DNA of 64,000 nt from Chromobacterium sp. IIBBL 290-4. Its GTDB lineage: Bacteria > Pseudomonadota > Gammaproteobacteria > Burkholderiales > Chromobacteriaceae. The translations under genes were made by a program, and so were the position numbers. The stretch is taken from contig NZ_CP100128.1 of NCBI RefSeq assembly GCF_024207115.1, positions 3,224,001 through 3,288,000 on the forward strand, in the 5' to 3' direction. The notes beneath the pieces were generated by a model. It ran no database searches. It was given only the letters and a program-made list of their open reading frames with translations, and had not been told where the DNA came from. This document shows positions 34,257-44,614 of this stretch, in pieces (positions within the stretch are counted from its first letter, which is position 1; each line of letters opens with the position of its first letter).

Positions 34257-35624
34257 TCAGGTCAGGCATATCGTGTCGCTCTCCAGCGCGTCTTCCTCGC
34301 GCAGCACGCCTTCCAGCGCGGCGAAGCAGGCCGGGTCCAGCGCCTTGCCCAGGCTTTGGCGCATGATGTCCAGCGTTACCGGCACCGGGTTTTCCGGGTG
34401 GTAGGGGCGGGCGGCGTGAATGGCGTCGAAAATGTCGGCCACCGTGATGATGCGGGTTTCCAGCGCGATTTCGCTCGCCTTCAAGCCTCGCGGGTAGCCG
34501 GCGCCGTCCAGCCTTTCGTGGTGGGCGCCGGCGACGCGGGCGAGTTCCGAGAACGATTCGATCCGCCCCAGAATGGTTTCGGTGTAGGCGGCATGGCGCC
34601 TCACCGCTTCCCATTCCTGCTCGGTCAGCTTGCCCGGTTTGTCCAGGATGGTGTTGCTGACGCCCAGCTTGCCCACATCGTGCAGCAGCGCGCCGCGCTT
34701 CAGCCAGCGCCGGCGCGGCGCATCCAGCCCCAGCTCCATGCCGATGCGTTCGGCGTAATGGCCCACGCGGTGGCTGTGGCCGGCGGTGAACGGGCTTTTG
34801 GAGTCCACCACCTGGCCGAAGCCTTCTGCGATTTCGTCCATATAGTCTTCATCCAGCGGCACCGTGCATTGCGCCGGCTCCAGCTCCAGCACCGCCTGTT
34901 CTATATCGTCCGACTCCAGTTTCTGCCAGAAGCCGTCGTCGCGCGCGGCGCTGCGGAAAGCGGCCACCAGTTCCGGGTCGAACCAGCCGCCGCCGCGCGC
35001 GACGGCTTCGTCCAGCGCGGCATGGCGTCCGTGGGTGACGTTGAACACGTCTATCACTTGCGCCAGCAGCGCGATGCGCGCGTTCAGCGGGATGGCCTGG
35101 CCGCGCAGGCCCAGCGGCCTGCCGGAGCCGTCCCAGTGCTCGTCCAGATACTGGATGCCGCGCGCCACATTGTCGTTGAAGCGCAGCTGGCGGGCGATAT
35201 CCGCGCCGCGGTGGCAGCGGGTATTGATCAGCTCGTCGGCCATTTCCTTGCCGCGCAGCAGCACGTTGAGAATGGAGGCCGCGCGCTGGCTCCAGCCGGC
35301 GGCGTGAGTGCCGGTGTTGGAAAACACGAAGCCCAGCATTTTCGGCAAACCCAGGCCAACCCGCTTGAAGTCCTGTTTGAAGCCGCGGTCGTCGGTGAGA
35401 TAGAGCTCGCAGATGCGGGCGGCGTTGCTGCTGCAGCCCAGATCCTTCAGCAAGATGGCGTAGTACAGGTCCCATAGCTCCTGCGGCGGCAATCCGATGG
35501 CGCGGCCTATATGCATGCCTATCCAGCAACTGCGCACGCAATGACCTTCCGGCTGGCCTTCCGTGATATCCAGCGCGTAGCTGAGGGAGCCTATCAGTTG
35601 GGACAGTTTGAGCGTGGCGGCCAT
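34257..35624 (-). CDS. Tandem HD-GYP protein; first domain degenerate, second canonical
   Basis: 455 residues. The C-terminal half is a full HD-GYP domain: LLHDVGKLG (His315-Asp316), HAAYTETIL, HHERLDGAGYPRG (GYP at 376-378), ITVADIFDAI. This is the c-di-GMP phosphodiesterase signature. The N-terminal half repeats the fold with lost residues: LLKDLG (Lys60 in place of His) and HWDGSGRPLGL in place of the GYP segment. The first copy is therefore likely non-catalytic, perhaps regulatory. It is divergent from the sigma-28-driven orphan gene and probably co-transcribed with the Imm5-like gene. Confidence 0.88.
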   Translation of the reverse strand: MAATLKLSQLIGSLSYALDITEGQPEGHCVRSCWIGMHIGRAIGLPPQELWDLYYAILLKDLGCSSNAARICELYLTDDRGFKQDFKRVGLGLPKMLGFVFSNTGTHAAGWSQRAASILNVLLRGKEMADELINTRCHRGADIARQLRFNDNVARGIQYLDEHWDGSGRPLGLRGQAIPLNARIALLAQVIDVFNVTHGRHAALDEAVARGGGWFDPELVAAFRSAARDDGFWQKLESDDIEQAVLELEPAQCTVPLDEDYMDEIAEGFGQVVDSKSPFTAGHSHRVGHYAERIGMELGLDAPRRRWLKRGALLHDVGKLGVSNTILDKPGKLTEQEWEAVRRHAAYTETILGRIESFSELARVAGAHHERLDGAGYPRGLKASEIALETRIITVADIFDAIHAARPYHPENPVPVTLDIMRQSLGKALDPACFAALEGVLREEDALESDTICLT

Positions 35625-35730
35625 GGCGCACCTTCAGGAAGAGAGGGCTATTTCACTATTCCATGCGCTTGCCGGTTTGGCAATTTCCGATTGCGCCATT
35701 TTCCTTGCGCAGGCGTGGATTTAAAAGAGC

Positions 35731-35757
35731 TAAAAATTCCAATTAATCTGCCGATAT
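35731..35757 (+). promoter_or_regulatory. Near-consensus sigma-28 (FliA) promoter
   Basis: TAAA-N15-GCCGATAT, with AAATT after the -35, differs from the FliA consensus TAAAGTTT-N11-GCCGATAA by one base in the -10 octamer. Spacing is exact. Transcription would begin about 10 bp downstream, 15-20 bp before the ATG of the orphan gene. This is the best sigma-28 site I find in the window. Confidence 0.7.
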
Positions 35758-35784
35758 AGATAAAAATGACAAATAGAGTCCGTG

Positions 35785-37371
35785 ATGAACACAATATCGG
35801 CTTTTCCCGCTTCAATCGGCGGCCAACTGCCTTGGCGGCCGCTCGTCGCCGCGGCTTCCTCTTCCAATGCCGGCAAGCCCGCGCCTTTGCTGGATGTCAG
35901 CGGCAAGGTGGTCGGCACGCCGGAGTCGCGCTACGGCATGAGCCGGCAGAGCTTGCAACTGCTCAAAGAATACGATGTGCGCAATGTTTCGGGCCGGGAT
36001 TTGCACGATCTGCTGACCGTGCTGTCCGCTAATCATGACGTCGATCAGGATCTGGCCGCATACATCCGCTCCGATATCGAGAGCAATAGCTGGAAGACGA
36101 CCGGCGCGCGCAATGTGTTGGCGCAGTACGGCAAATCGCGCGATGACGAAATGGCGGCGGTGAAGGCTGGCGAAATGCCGGCTGGCGTAGAGGATGACCG
36201 CTTGCTGCGCTTCGACAAGATCGACAAGATGCTGAGCAAACTGGCCGGCCTCCACGACGCGCTGCAAAAGGACGATCAGGTGGAGACCGCGGCCGAGGGC
36301 AGCGCCAAGCAGGCGGCGGACATTCTGCGGCTCAATCAGTGGATGGCGGCGGCGGACAAGGCGCAAACGGCGGGGATGCCTTTGCCGGAGGCGGGCGCGG
36401 ACACGTATTTCTCCATCATCGGCGTGATGGAGCGTTTAGGCATAGATCTGAATCCTGATAAGCAGGAGCTGTCGCAAACGGAAATGCTGAATAAAGCCAG
36501 GCAGGCTTACCAGGCTTGGCAACAACAGCATCCGGGCGAAGCCTTGGCGATGGATTTGAAACCGGAGGCGGAAAAGACAGACCCGCCAGCCGCCGCGCCG
36601 CCAGCGCCGGCGCAGCCTCCAGCCGACGCGACGGACGCGCTCAGCCCGGCGCAGCGCCAGCGCCAAGCCATGGATGCGATGAATGTGGAGGCGCAGTACG
36701 GCCTCAGCGTCAGCATGCTGCAGTTGATAAAAAGCACCGATATCGAACGGATGCCTATCGATCAGTTCAAGCAATACGCCAATCTGCTGCGCGACAACGG
36801 CGTGCTGAGCCAGAACGATGTCGACACGCTGATGCCCTTGACTCAGCGCGGCATGGTGGACCCGACGCGTTATTACCGGCGCGATCTGGCGGCAATCCAG
36901 GAGACCCTGCGGCAGGGCCGCAAGCCGCAATACAGCACGGCCAGGGGTCCCAAGGACTTGCCCGATCCGCAAGGACGCATCGCCAACGACCAGCACGCCC
37001 AAGCTGTGATAGACAAGTTGAGCCAATTGCATCAGGTTTTGCAGGGCGATGACCGGGTGCAGGAAATGATGGGCAACGGTCTGCAGCAAATGGATGATAT
37101 GGCGGCGTTCCAGCGCTGGAGCCAAACGGAGCAGAAGGGCGCCAAGACCAGCGAAGCTGCCGAGCCGGAATTTCGCGACAGTCAGGATGTGGACGGCATT
37201 TTTCGGGTGTTGAACCGGCTGGGAGTGGAGCTGGCGCCGCTGGAGGGCAATCCCGGCGACAGCGAGCGGCTGGATTCTGCCTGGAAGGATTATCAGGCCT
37301 GGCGCAAACAACATCCCAAGGAGCAGCCGACCATTCCTTTGACGGCGAAACGGCTGGATGTCTATGCCTGA
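35785..37371 (+). CDS. Orphan protein with internal duplication, predicted FliA regulon member
   Basis: 528 residues from the ATG at 35785 (a GTG directly precedes it). There is no signal peptide or TM helix. The N-terminal ~49 residues are Ser/Ala/Pro-rich. Two homologous halves follow (about 50-260 and 305-520), joined by a Pro/Ala linker. Matching landmarks: YGMSRQSLQLLKEYDV vs YGLSVSMLQLIKSTDI; IDKMLSKLAGLHDALQKDDQV vs IDKLSQLHQVLQGDDRV; IIGVMERLGIDLNP vs IFRVLNRLGVELAP; YQAWQQQHPGEALAMDL vs YQAWRKQHPKEQPTIPL. Both halves look helical. I do not recognise the family. The sigma-28 promoter puts it with late flagellar/chemotaxis genes; a type III exported or cytoplasmic motility protein are both open. 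Confidence 0.72.
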   Translation: MNTISAFPASIGGQLPWRPLVAAASSSNAGKPAPLLDVSGKVVGTPESRYGMSRQSLQLLKEYDVRNVSGRDLHDLLTVLSANHDVDQDLAAYIRSDIESNSWKTTGARNVLAQYGKSRDDEMAAVKAGEMPAGVEDDRLLRFDKIDKMLSKLAGLHDALQKDDQVETAAEGSAKQAADILRLNQWMAAADKAQTAGMPLPEAGADTYFSIIGVMERLGIDLNPDKQELSQTEMLNKARQAYQAWQQQHPGEALAMDLKPEAEKTDPPAAAPPAPAQPPADATDALSPAQRQRQAMDAMNVEAQYGLSVSMLQLIKSTDIERMPIDQFKQYANLLRDNGVLSQNDVDTLMPLTQRGMVDPTRYYRRDLAAIQETLRQGRKPQYSTARGPKDLPDPQGRIANDQHAQAVIDKLSQLHQVLQGDDRVQEMMGNGLQQMDDMAAFQRWSQTEQKGAKTSEAAEPEFRDSQDVDGIFRVLNRLGVELAPLEGNPGDSERLDSAWKDYQAWRKQHPKEQPTIPLTAKRLDVYA

Positions 37372-37380
37372 GCGGCGAGG

Positions 37381-38511
37381 CTAGCGCGGCGGCGCCCACC
37401 CCGCATGATAATCGTGGCCGACCACGGCGGCGGCGAAGCGGCCCAGATCGACATCCAGCGACTCCGCAGCGGCGCGGCCGCAGCCTTTGACGGCGGCCTG
37501 ATGAACAAAGCGCGCGAAGGGCGTCCATTCGCGCGCCAGATTTTCCACCAGGATGCGGGCGAGATCATAAGACAGCGTATTGGCTTCGCCCGGCGCCAGA
37601 AAGGCGTCGCCCAGCCAGAAGGCCCGCATCCGCTCCGCGGTCCAGAATGCCCGGTGCCGCTCCGGCAGGCCGGTTTCCGCGCGGCTGGCCGCCGGACAGA
37701 GCCGCCATTCGGTGTTGACCGCGATGCCTTCGTCCAGCCAGCGCGGCAGTTTCAGATGGGCCAGGGAGGCGTGGGTCAGCTCATGGACGATGATGGGTTC
37801 GATATGGGACAGCTCTCCCGCCACCACCACGAAGTGGGGATAGAAACCGTCGATGAACATGCCGCTGCTGGTGGCGAACACGCCTTCATCGGGCAAGTAC
37901 TGGGCAGTGTAACGATGGTATTGCGCTTCGTTTTCCAGAACCAGCAACAGGGTTTTGTGATCGTTCGGCCATTGCGCCAAGCCGGGCAACAGCTTGCGTA
38001 TGGCCTTGCGCGCGCGGTCTATGCTGCGCAAGCTGGCTTCTCTTTGCGCTCGGGAAAACGGGGAGAGTAGCAAGCTGTCTTCATTTTCGCTCACATGAAA
38101 ATCGCCGCCCAGCCAGTCGCGCAGATGCAGCCACCAACCGCGTTGCGCATTCAGCTTGGCGGCGGCCCGCTTGCCTGGCGGCAGCGTTTGCGCCGCGGCG
38201 CGCAGTTTGGGGAGGTCCGCCATCAGCATGCCATCCCTTACGGTCAAGAGATCCCGCCAGGCCCAGCGCTGATGGCCGCAATCATATTGAAGCGGCGCAG
38301 CGGGCCGCGCCTCCTTGACGCTTGCCGCCTGGTTTGCCCTGCGCGGCGGCCGGGTTTGCAGCCAGACCAGAAGGGCGCCGAGAAAGGGCAGCATCCAGAG
38401 CATGAACAGCCAGCCGGCAATCAGAATCTTGCCGGCGCCTGAGCGCAGCAGGCGGCGCGTCCAGTACAGATTAAGCAGCAGACAGGCTGCCGGGAGCAGA
38501 AAGCGGATCAT
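37381..38511 (-). CDS. Membrane-anchored HExxH (peptidase MA-like) protein
   Basis: 376 residues. Two N-terminal hydrophobic helices (about 2-18 and 30-52) anchor it in the inner membrane. The C-terminal half has HELTHASLAHLKLPRWLDEGIA, an HExxH zinc site with a downstream Glu in WLDEG, the gluzincin/peptidase MA pattern. The region before it (VLENEAQYHRYTAQYL, FIDGFYPHFVVVAGEL) matches this class. It is probably a metallopeptidase, or a degenerate relative acting on envelope proteins. It is convergent with the orphan gene, 9 bp apart, and its cellular target is unknown. Confidence 0.7.
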   Translation of the reverse strand: MIRFLLPAACLLLNLYWTRRLLRSGAGKILIAGWLFMLWMLPFLGALLVWLQTRPPRRANQAASVKEARPAAPLQYDCGHQRWAWRDLLTVRDGMLMADLPKLRAAAQTLPPGKRAAAKLNAQRGWWLHLRDWLGGDFHVSENEDSLLLSPFSRAQREASLRSIDRARKAIRKLLPGLAQWPNDHKTLLLVLENEAQYHRYTAQYLPDEGVFATSSGMFIDGFYPHFVVVAGELSHIEPIIVHELTHASLAHLKLPRWLDEGIAVNTEWRLCPAASRAETGLPERHRAFWTAERMRAFWLGDAFLAPGEANTLSYDLARILVENLAREWTPFARFVHQAAVKGCGRAAAESLDVDLGRFAAAVVGHDYHAGWAPPR

Positions 38512-38986
38512 GACGCGGTTGGCTTTTCAGGCTGTGGGATAAGAGGCGCGGCGCGCGCGTGAATCTCGCCGCGCTGTTTTTTGAAGACTAAGCTGATTGG
38601 CATGCGCACGGCAAGTTGGCTTGTGGCGCAGCAAGCCTCTGCAACCGAATGGCCTGTGATTAGGCGGGCGGAGACCGGCGTTGGCGGAGAATAGGAATCC
38701 ACTCCATGCGAGTGCGACGACAGGGGAGTGGGCCCAAGATGGCACGCGGCAAGGGACGCCAGGCATCAGCCAGACGCAGCAGCGCAAAGGCGTCAAGCAA
38801 GCGATAAGACGGTCTGTTCCTGGCTTGCTTGATGGCGGCGGCAGCTTCGCCTGCAGTCATCCAGACGTACTCCTGCAAGCGATGCCTAAAATCATGACCT
38901 CGCTTTCGAGGTGAAAATGACGGCGAACCGGGCATGGGCAAGCAGGTTTCGGCTACTTCAAGCAAAAGCGGCGGGAGGGAGGCGGC
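38512..38986. other. 475-bp stretch without a supported gene
   Basis: Short frames are open on both strands but none has a ribosome site plus convincing composition. It holds perfect 10-bp inverted arms TCAAGCAAGC/GCTTGCTTGA at 38793-38832 (20-nt spacer) and a 6-bp hairpin ACCTCG-CTTT-CGAGGT at 38897-38912. A minus-strand frame across 38660-38870 encodes a leucine-rich stretch that could be a gene remnant, but I cannot name it. Confidence 0.5.
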
Positions 38987-39493
38987 ATGACGGCAAAAGC
39001 GACGATGGATTACCTGACTGAACAGGATTTCGACACGGTAGCGCGGCTGGGTGGAGAAATCTGGCGCAGGCATTTTCTGGGCATGATCACGGCGGAGCAG
39101 ATCGAATACATGTTGGCCAGCCGCTATGTGCCGGAGAAATTGAGCCTTTATCTTCATGCGCCTGACCGCTGGTTCCGCCTGTTGCGGATGGATGGCGAGC
39201 CATCTGGCTATTTCAGTTACGCCCTGGCCAAGCGCCCCGGCGAAATGAAGTTGGAACAGTTGTATCTATTGGAGCGGCTGCGCGGCCAGGGGTGGGGCGG
39301 CAAAATGATGGACGAAGCGGAACGCGCCGCCCGCGCGCTGGGATGCGACACCCTGATGTTGACGGTCAACCGCCACAACGCCGCGGCCATCGCCGTGTAC
39401 CAAAAGCGAGGCTTCGAAGTGCGGGGGGAAGTGGCGGCGGACATCGGCAATGGCTTTGTGATGGATGATTTTGTGATGCAATTGGCGCTCTAA
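38987..39493 (+). CDS. GNAT-family N-acetyltransferase
   Basis: 168 residues. The acetyl-CoA binding motif A is LEQLYLLERLRGQGWGGKMMDEAE (Q/RxxGxG/A as RGQGWG), and motif B is LMLTVNRHNAAAIAVYQKRGF. A GGGAGGGAGG ribosome site precedes the ATG. The acceptor substrate is unknown. It is a single-gene unit. Confidence 0.85.
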   Translation: MTAKATMDYLTEQDFDTVARLGGEIWRRHFLGMITAEQIEYMLASRYVPEKLSLYLHAPDRWFRLLRMDGEPSGYFSYALAKRPGEMKLEQLYLLERLRGQGWGGKMMDEAERAARALGCDTLMLTVNRHNAAAIAVYQKRGFEVRGEVAADIGNGFVMDDFVMQLAL

Positions 39494-39557
39494 GCCTGCC
39501 GGGCAAGGCCTGGATGATTTAGCTCCTCGCATCTTGCCCGCGCCGCTAATCCGTTAA

Positions 39558-41033
39558 TCACGTCCCGCAGAATGTCCGATAGCCCTCCGCCACTTCCGGC
39601 GCGGCCGGCAGCGCATAGCGCGCCATGTTTTCCCTTTCGGTGAAGGGCTCGCGCAGCGCTTCCAGCAACTGCAGCGTCGGCCCCATGTAGCCGCTTTCGC
39701 TGGCGGCGTCCAGCGCTTCCTCCACCAAATGGTTGCGCGGGATATAGATCGGGTTTTCGCGGCGCATCGCGGCGGCGATGTCGGATGGGCGGCGCGATTT
39801 CGGCGCCACCCGGATCAGCCAGCGTTTCAGCCAGGGCTCCAGCGCGGCAGCTTCGGCGAAAAGCGCGGTCAAACGATCCGGCTTGCCTTCAACTACGTCC
39901 GCCAGATAGCGCCAGGCGAGCGTGTGGTCCACGCCGAATGCCGCCAGCAGCGTCAGCCAGTCTTGCGCCAGCTGATGGTCTTCCGCGTGCTCGCCGGCCA
40001 GACCCAGTTTGCGGCGCGCCTGCGCCAGCCAGTGGTGGCGGTAGCGGGTTTCGAAGTTTTCTATGGCTTGCGTCGCATCCGGCACTGCGCTGGCGGGATC
40101 GTCGGGCGCGATCAGGGGCAACAGCGTTTCGGCGAAGCGGGCCAGATTCCATTGAGCGATGGCCGGTTGATTGCCGTAGGCATAGCGGCCCTGATGATCG
40201 ATGGAGCTGAACACTGTATCCGGATGATGCGCGTCCATGAAGGCGCAGGGCCCGTAGTCTATCGACTCTCCCGACAAGGCCATATTGTCGGTGTTCATCA
40301 CGCCGTGGATGAATCCTGCGTGCATCCAGAGCGCGATCAATTCCGCCTGCCGCTCAGCAACGGCCGCCAACAGGCCGAGATACCGGTTTTCCTGAGCGCC
40401 TAGCTCCGGGTAATGGCGGGCAATGGTGTAGTCGGCCAGCTTGCGCAACATGTCCGCGTCATTGCGGATGGCGAAGTATTGGAAAGTGCCTACGCGCAGG
40501 TGGCTGGCCGCCACGCGGGTCAGCACCGCGCCCGGCAGCGGGCGATCGCGCTGCACGGTTTCGCCCGTGGCTACCACCGCCAAAGCGCGGGTGCCGGGTA
40601 TGCCCAAAGCGTGCAGCGCCTCTCCGATGATCAATTCCCTCAGCATGGGCCCGACAGCGGCCTTGCCGTCTCCGCGGCGCGAAAAAGCCGTGCGGCCGCT
40701 GCCTTTGAATGCGATGTCGCGGCGCTGGCCATGACCATCGATCACCTCGCCCAGCAACAGCGCCCGGCCATCGCCCAGCGAGGGAGACAAACCGCCGAAT
40801 TGATGACCCGCATAGGCTTGGGCGATGGGCTGAGCGCCGATCGGCAGCTCTGTGCCGGAGAACAGGCGGGCCAATTCGGCAGGTTTCTCGCCTGCAGTGC
40901 CCAGGCCTAACTCATCCGCCAGCTCTGCGTTCCAGTAGAGGAGGTCGGGTTTGGGAGGGGCTTCGGCCTCCCCTTGAGAGTAGGCTTCGGGCAGGTCGCG
41001 GACGTAGCTGTTATCGAAGGAGATGGCGAGCAT
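39558..41033 (-). CDS. selO: SelO/YdiU protein AMPylase
   Basis: 491 residues, full length. SelO is a kinase-fold enzyme that transfers AMP to protein hydroxyls. Hallmarks are the N-terminal FDNSYVRDLPEAY, the Gly-rich QAYAGHQFGGLSPSLGDGRALLLGE, the lysine in IAFKGSGRTAFSRRGDG, the catalytic segment GFIHGVMNTDNMALSGESID and the downstream DYGPCAFMD. The C-terminus ends FCGT, with a Cys at the position where eukaryotic SelO has selenocysteine. A known role is in oxidative-stress adaptation; it is monocistronic here. Confidence 0.95.
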   Translation of the reverse strand: MLAISFDNSYVRDLPEAYSQGEAEAPPKPDLLYWNAELADELGLGTAGEKPAELARLFSGTELPIGAQPIAQAYAGHQFGGLSPSLGDGRALLLGEVIDGHGQRRDIAFKGSGRTAFSRRGDGKAAVGPMLRELIIGEALHALGIPGTRALAVVATGETVQRDRPLPGAVLTRVAASHLRVGTFQYFAIRNDADMLRKLADYTIARHYPELGAQENRYLGLLAAVAERQAELIALWMHAGFIHGVMNTDNMALSGESIDYGPCAFMDAHHPDTVFSSIDHQGRYAYGNQPAIAQWNLARFAETLLPLIAPDDPASAVPDATQAIENFETRYRHHWLAQARRKLGLAGEHAEDHQLAQDWLTLLAAFGVDHTLAWRYLADVVEGKPDRLTALFAEAAALEPWLKRWLIRVAPKSRRPSDIAAAMRRENPIYIPRNHLVEEALDAASESGYMGPTLQLLEALREPFTERENMARYALPAAPEVAEGYRTFCGT

Positions 41034-41094
41034 AATAATCTTGAGGTAGATGGGTATCTGAAATGCATGCTACCCGAAATGGAAGAAGGGCAGT

Positions 41095-41117
41095 AAAAAA
41101 CCGCCCGAAGGCGGTTT
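41095..41117 (-). terminator. Intrinsic terminator of ygiQ
   Basis: Read on the minus strand, AAACCGCC-TTCG-GGCGGTTTTTT: an 8-bp stem with a stable TTCG tetraloop and six Ts, directly after the ygiQ stop. Confidence 0.9.
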
Positions 41118-41120
41118 GGC

Positions 41121-43388
<2,268 letters not shown>

Positions 43389-43652
43389 GCGTTCACGTCG
43401 AATTCAGGCAGCCGGTCATTATGCCGCAGTTTGCGGAAAAAATCTGCATAAATGGTTGTTTTCAATGGCTAATCCCGGAGAGCCTGTAGGGGAATATCAA
43501 TTTGGTCCTGAATAGGAATGCTGATTGAAATCAAATGGATGGCCGGCCAGGCATGTCGCGCGGCTGTTACAATTCATGACTTTGGTGTAACCTAGAATTT
43601 TTGTGCAATGCAATATGAGTAGGCGGCGATAAAGCTGCCGGAAGGGAAGGGT

Positions 43653-44501
43653 ATGGAGCGGATTGTTCGGATAGCTGGCGGCGAGCCGGGATTGGTGGCC
43701 AAGCTGGAGTCGGGCGGAGTGCTGCATATTCCGGACTTTGGTTTCCGGCCGAACAAGGAAGAGGCCGCCTTGCTGAATCCCGCTATCGCAGACCCCAAGC
43801 GCAAGAACATCAGCCTGGAGCCGAGCAACGGCGATCTGCACGGCGTGGTGGGCGGCATAGAAAAGGAAAGGGCGGTGCGCGGCCTGATCGCGCGCTACCA
43901 GTTGGCAGCCAATGATCTGGTCGAGCGGCTGTTGCCGGAATATCGCGGCAAGCTGCGCTCGGCCCCCACCAGCTTGCGGCTGGTGCGAGTGGAAGACCGC
44001 AAGACCTCCTGGCGCAAGGACGACAGCCGCCTGCACGTAGACGCCTTCCCGTCCCGTCCCACCTATGGCGAGCGCATCCTGCGCGTGTTCTGCAATATCA
44101 ACCCAAGCGGCGAGCCGCGGGTATGGCGGGTGGGCGAGCCGTTTGAAGACATGGCCAAGAAGCTGCTGCCGCGCGTGCCGCGCCAGTGGCCGGGCTCGGC
44201 GGCCTTGCTGGCCGCGCTGAAAATCACCAAGCGCAAGCGCAGCGAGTACGATCACATCATGCTGCATCTGCATGATGCGATGAAGGCGGATCTGAGCTAT
44301 CAGCGCGAATGTCCGCAGGAAACCGTGCCGTTCGCGCCGGGCGGCGCCTGGATCTGTTTCTCCGATCACGCCTCGCATGCGGTGATGTCCGGCCAGTTCA
44401 TGCTGGAGCAGACCTTGTGGCTGCCGGTGGACAAGATGGATGATCCGGGCAAGTCGCCGCTGCGGCAGCTGGAGAGGCTGAGCGGCAGGCCCTTGCTGTA
44501 A
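43653..44501 (+). CDS. Kdo hydroxylase family Fe(II)/2-oxoglutarate dioxygenase
   Basis: 282 residues. The facial-triad elements are His128-x-Asp130 (RLHVDAFPSRP) and a distal His in FSDHASHAVMSGQ (His239 or His242). Other family landmarks are PTSLRLVRVEDRKTSWRKDD and FCNINPSGEPRVWRVGEPFE. This corresponds to the Kdo_hydroxy family (KdoO), which 3-hydroxylates Kdo in lipopolysaccharide inner core in Burkholderia, Yersinia and relatives. The reaction is assigned by family. The 264-bp upstream region is AT-rich and probably carries the promoter. Confidence 0.86.
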   Translation: MERIVRIAGGEPGLVAKLESGGVLHIPDFGFRPNKEEAALLNPAIADPKRKNISLEPSNGDLHGVVGGIEKERAVRGLIARYQLAANDLVERLLPEYRGKLRSAPTSLRLVRVEDRKTSWRKDDSRLHVDAFPSRPTYGERILRVFCNINPSGEPRVWRVGEPFEDMAKKLLPRVPRQWPGSAALLAALKITKRKRSEYDHIMLHLHDAMKADLSYQRECPQETVPFAPGGAWICFSDHASHAVMSGQFMLEQTLWLPVDKMDDPGKSPLRQLERLSGRPLL

Positions 44502-44522
44502 GGCCTGAAGTATTCCCCTTGC

Positions 44523-44551
44523 GCGGGGCAGCTTGAATTTGTCGGCCCCGC
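44523..44551 (+). terminator. Weak terminator after the Kdo dioxygenase gene
   Basis: GCGGGGC and GCCCCGC (7 bp) are separated by a 15-nt loop and followed by TCTTTC, 22 bp after the stop. Confidence 0.35.
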
Positions 44552-44614
44552 TCTTTCATGGCAAAGCATTTGTCATTACCATGTCTGTGCAATCATCCTG
44601 ATGACTTTCCGGAC

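Noticed and set aside
38660..39157. Minus-strand frame overlapping the GNAT gene and the gene-free stretch
   Set aside because: Half of it is antisense to the GNAT gene. The other half could be a gene remnant, but no family or ribosome site supports a real gene.
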